This document shows, piece by piece, positions 62,008 through 64,000 of a DNA stretch of 64,000 bases. Below the pieces are notes generated by a model that did not search any database, was not told the DNA's origin, and saw only the letters and a list, made by a program, of their open reading frames with translations. Source of the stretch: Paenibacillus radicibacter (GTDB taxonomy: Bacteria; Bacillota; Bacilli; Paenibacillales; NBRC-103111); NCBI RefSeq assembly GCF_024721995.1, contig NZ_JANQBC010000007.1, positions 241,972 to 305,971 on the forward strand. Direction: 5' to 3'. The number at the start of each line of letters is the position of its first letter. Position 1 is the first letter of the stretch. A program made the position numbers and the translations under genes.

Positions 62008-63482
62008 ATGAAATGGAACACGAATACCCTTGGTTTACGTCGCTTTTTTTGCATGCTGCTCACTTTGATCATGCTTAGTACCTCGATTACATCTGCTGTT
62101 ATTCCGGTAAAGACCGCATATGGGGAAGCAGCGTGGGAACTTTATCCCAACCCATGAACGAGACAATAGTACATGAACAGCAAGGCAGAACAGCACGATC
62201 GTATCAGGCTGCTTTATCCGATTGGAAGCGTTGGGCTGCGGATCACGCTTACGCCTTGAATACGATTCGACCGGAACCATGGTCTTCGACCGGAGGAGCC
62301 ATTGCTCAAGACAAATTTATCGATCTCGATATGCTGATCCCCTTGCTCGCTGACAAACGAATTGTATATTTAGGAGAAAATTCGCATGGAGTAGCCGAAT
62401 TCAATCTCGTCAAAACACGCCTTATTCAATATTTGCACCAAACGCTGGGCTATAACATTGTCGCATTTGAGAGCGGCTTGGGCGATGCTGCGCTTGCGCA
62501 GGGGCGGATGAAAAAGACTACGACCAATGAGACCATGATGCATTCCATATTTGGCGTATGGTGGACGGAAGAGACGAAGCCGCTTTTCGAGTACATGAAG
62601 GAGACACATAAGAGCGAATCGCCTTTGCGGCTGGCGAGCTTCGATATTCAGGTCCAATCCTCGTTTTTTCAGGATGCGAATTGGATTCCAAGCAAACAAC
62701 TGAAGGACAGAGCGTTGCAAGCAGAGAAAGAGGTTCATAAGTGGAGAATGAGCAAGTACCTTAACGGATTTCGAAAGGCGAAACCAGAGCTGATCAAGGT
62801 GTATGAAGAGCTGTTGCAGGCCGTGGCAAAGAATGAAAACGCGCTGAAACGGGACTATCTCGATGAGCCGCATATCGTCAAGTTGATGAAGCGGGCGCTA
62901 GATGATCGCATTCGGGTCATTCAGGAGTTCAATGAGCTGTGCATCCAATCCAATCTATTAACAGAGCAAGGCGATTATAGTGGCGCTCAGTCCATGATGG
63001 AATGGCGCGATCGGACGATGGCCAGCAACCTAGCGTGGTTGGCGACAGAAATTTATCCGGAAGAGAAAATCATCGTATGGGGACATAATGGCCATATCAG
63101 CAAAGCACAGTCTCTCATTTCCATCATGCCGAAGAGTATGGGAGAGCTCATGCCGAAGGAACTGCAGCAGGAGAGCTACGTCATGGGTCTATTTATGGGC
63201 GAAGGACAAGTAGCCGAGAATACGCGGGAACCGCTTCAGCTGGATCCGATGATCCCGGGATCTATGGAAGATATTCTGTCGGCTGCAGGGCAGCCATATA
63301 CATTTATGGATTTACTTTATCGGGAAAATGAACGGGGAAATTCGTGGATGTTCGAACGGATGATAGCCTCTTATCAGGTGATGATGCCGATGCCAATAGA
63401 GCTAAGACGGCATTTTGACGGTGTTCTGCTGATCAAACAAGTGAAGATGCCGACATATTTGCCGCATAAAGTGACCAAGTAA
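62008..63482 (+). pseudogene. Erythromycin-esterase family protein, signal peptide and mature part in different frames
   Basis: The ATG at 62008 has AAGGAG 9 bases upstream and starts a convincing signal peptide (RRFFCMLLTLIMLSTSITSA) but this frame ends at 62157. The mature domain (62133-63482, 449 residues if started at its own frame) is complete: LGENSHGVAEF with catalytic His and Glu, VAFESGLGDAA and VWGHNGHISK. This fits the Ere family of esterases, many of which do not act on macrolides. A one-base shift near 62135-62155 would restore the protein. Without it the enzyme could start at ATG 62154 lacking its signal. GC content is higher than the surrounding DNA. Confidence 0.8.
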
Positions 63483-63569
63483 ATAGGCTTATCCGAAGTG
63501 GAGCACGCATAATTTAGAAGGAAACAGTTTAAAAAAAAGATATTCTTCTTAGTTTTCGAACTCTTTGTT

Positions 63570-63659
63570 ATTGAACTAACGGGAAACTATAGCTTAATTA
63601 AAACGCGGCTGCCGGCATAGATCGTCAGCCGCGTTGCGCTAACGGGCAGGATTGTTCAA
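63570..63659. repeat. Short palindromic repeats, copies 2 and 3, around a GC-rich hairpin
   Basis: Copy 2 (63570-63598) has arms ATTGAACTA and TAGCTTAAT with a changed core. A perfect hairpin AACGCGGCTG / CAGCCGCGTT (63602-63611, 63626-63635) follows. Copy 3 (63634-63659) shares 19 of 21 bases with copy 1 over CTAACGGGCAGGA and the following eight bases. Confidence 0.65.
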
Positions 63660-63674
63660 GATCAATCGGGATGA

Positions 63675-63693
63675 GCCCTACTATAAGTAGGGC
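63675..63693. repeat. Short perfect hairpin
   Basis: GCCCTACT and AGTAGGGC flank three bases. It stands between the repeat copies and the CPBP protease gene; the sequence from 63694 to 63793 holds nothing I recognise. Confidence 0.5.
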
Positions 63694-63793
63694 GGATTAT
63701 CTTATTGGACTAACCAGTGTGGAGGTTAGGTGATAAGACCGATGATTGTTGTAGAATTGGCTAAATCCAACCTTGAATATGGAAATTGAGGTT

Positions 63794-64000
63794 TCAAGAT
63801 GATATCTTTTTTTCTTGATTCCTCCTCATAGCTTTAAATACCCACAATGATAAAATGGCATAAAATAGGATAACTACAATGCTGGTGTCGCCTGAGATGT
63901 ATTCGGTTATAGAGGACTTCGATTGACTGAGTGCAGCGAATACCGCCCAAAAGACATTATGGCTGGTATGGAGAATGGAAGAGGGCCATACACTTTCACT
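63794..64000 (-). CDS. CPBP-family intramembrane protease, C-terminal part (cut by window edge)
   Basis: 68 residues of the C-terminus are visible, starting inside the family motif SVWPSSILHTSHNVFWA, which contains the metal- or acid-binding His of CPBP (CAAX/Abi) glutamic-type intramembrane proteases. One more membrane span (IVVILFYAILSLWVF) and a charged tail follow before TGA at 63794-63796. Such proteases can serve bacteriocin self-immunity in Firmicutes, but the role here is open. Confidence 0.75.
   Translation of the reverse strand, partial: SESVWPSSILHTSHNVFWAVFAALSQSKSSITEYISGDTSIVVILFYAILSLWVFKAMRRNQEKKISS

Overview
The window looks like a chromosomal segment of a low-to-mid GC Gram-positive bacterium of the order Bacillales, most likely a Paenibacillus or close relative. 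The reasons are strong AGGAGG-type ribosome binding sites, frequent GTG and TTG starts, a YhaO-YhaN pair, a YqhG-YqhH-LipM neighbourhood, YesL, YitT, YkvI-like and BI-1 membrane proteins, a RelQ-type alarmone synthetase and a B12-dependent ribonucleotide reductase. Species is not called; this is inference from gene content and sequence style.

Layout. 0-3.3 kb: Tat-dependent metallophosphoesterase (cut by the left edge), a secreted glycosyl-hydrolase-like protein, tatA and a YitT membrane protein, all on the minus strand. 3.4-9.4 kb: a cold-shock-type DEAD-box helicase with a long leader, YesL, a 6S RNA gene, a divergent tpx / LysR pair and a membrane zinc peptidase. 9.4-24 kb: housekeeping genes (MFS pump, TlpA/ResA-like thioredoxin, citramalate synthase, DNA polymerase IV, ferredoxin, TPR-L,D-transpeptidase, pyrD, relQ, DUF309, RsuA, HAD phosphatase, an acidic three-repeat protein, a diguanylate cyclase). 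24-35 kb: GT4 glycosyltransferase-yhaO-yhaN operon, small membrane proteins, a YkvI-like transporter, xpt, cbiZ and a tRNA-Leu. 35-43.6 kb: aldo/keto reductase, two MFS exporters with an ArsR-type regulator, a Ser/Thr kinase fused to a degenerate MinD-like domain, BI-1 and YqzE. 43.6-52.5 kb: secreted protein, YqhG-YqhH, lipM, dat and nrdJ with an NrdR-type operator.

From about 52.5 kb to the right end the window changes. It becomes AT-richer and gene-poor, with broken genes and remnants of mobile elements. It holds a 5'-truncated Rhs/YD-repeat protein with a pretoxin Hint domain and an unassigned C-terminal toxin, followed by a DUF2247 (probable immunity) gene, an IS3 fragment, the last residues of a barnase-like toxin directly joined to an intact barstar gene, a secreted glycine-rich protein with a small membrane partner, and frameshifted AraC and erythromycin-esterase genes. 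A short palindromic repeat family (core ACGGGCAGGA) is scattered through it. I read this as an orphan toxin-immunity cassette region built by recombination at an rhs locus.

The most unusual structure elsewhere is a dense run of perfect inverted repeats in an abruptly GC-rich 0.6-kb stretch inside the coiled-coil part of yhaN (29210-29805). Several short genes are annotated here only from ribosome binding site plus reading frame (16504, 35411, 37099, 59936, 60609). Start codons were moved to the best ribosome binding site wherever the longest open frame started elsewhere.
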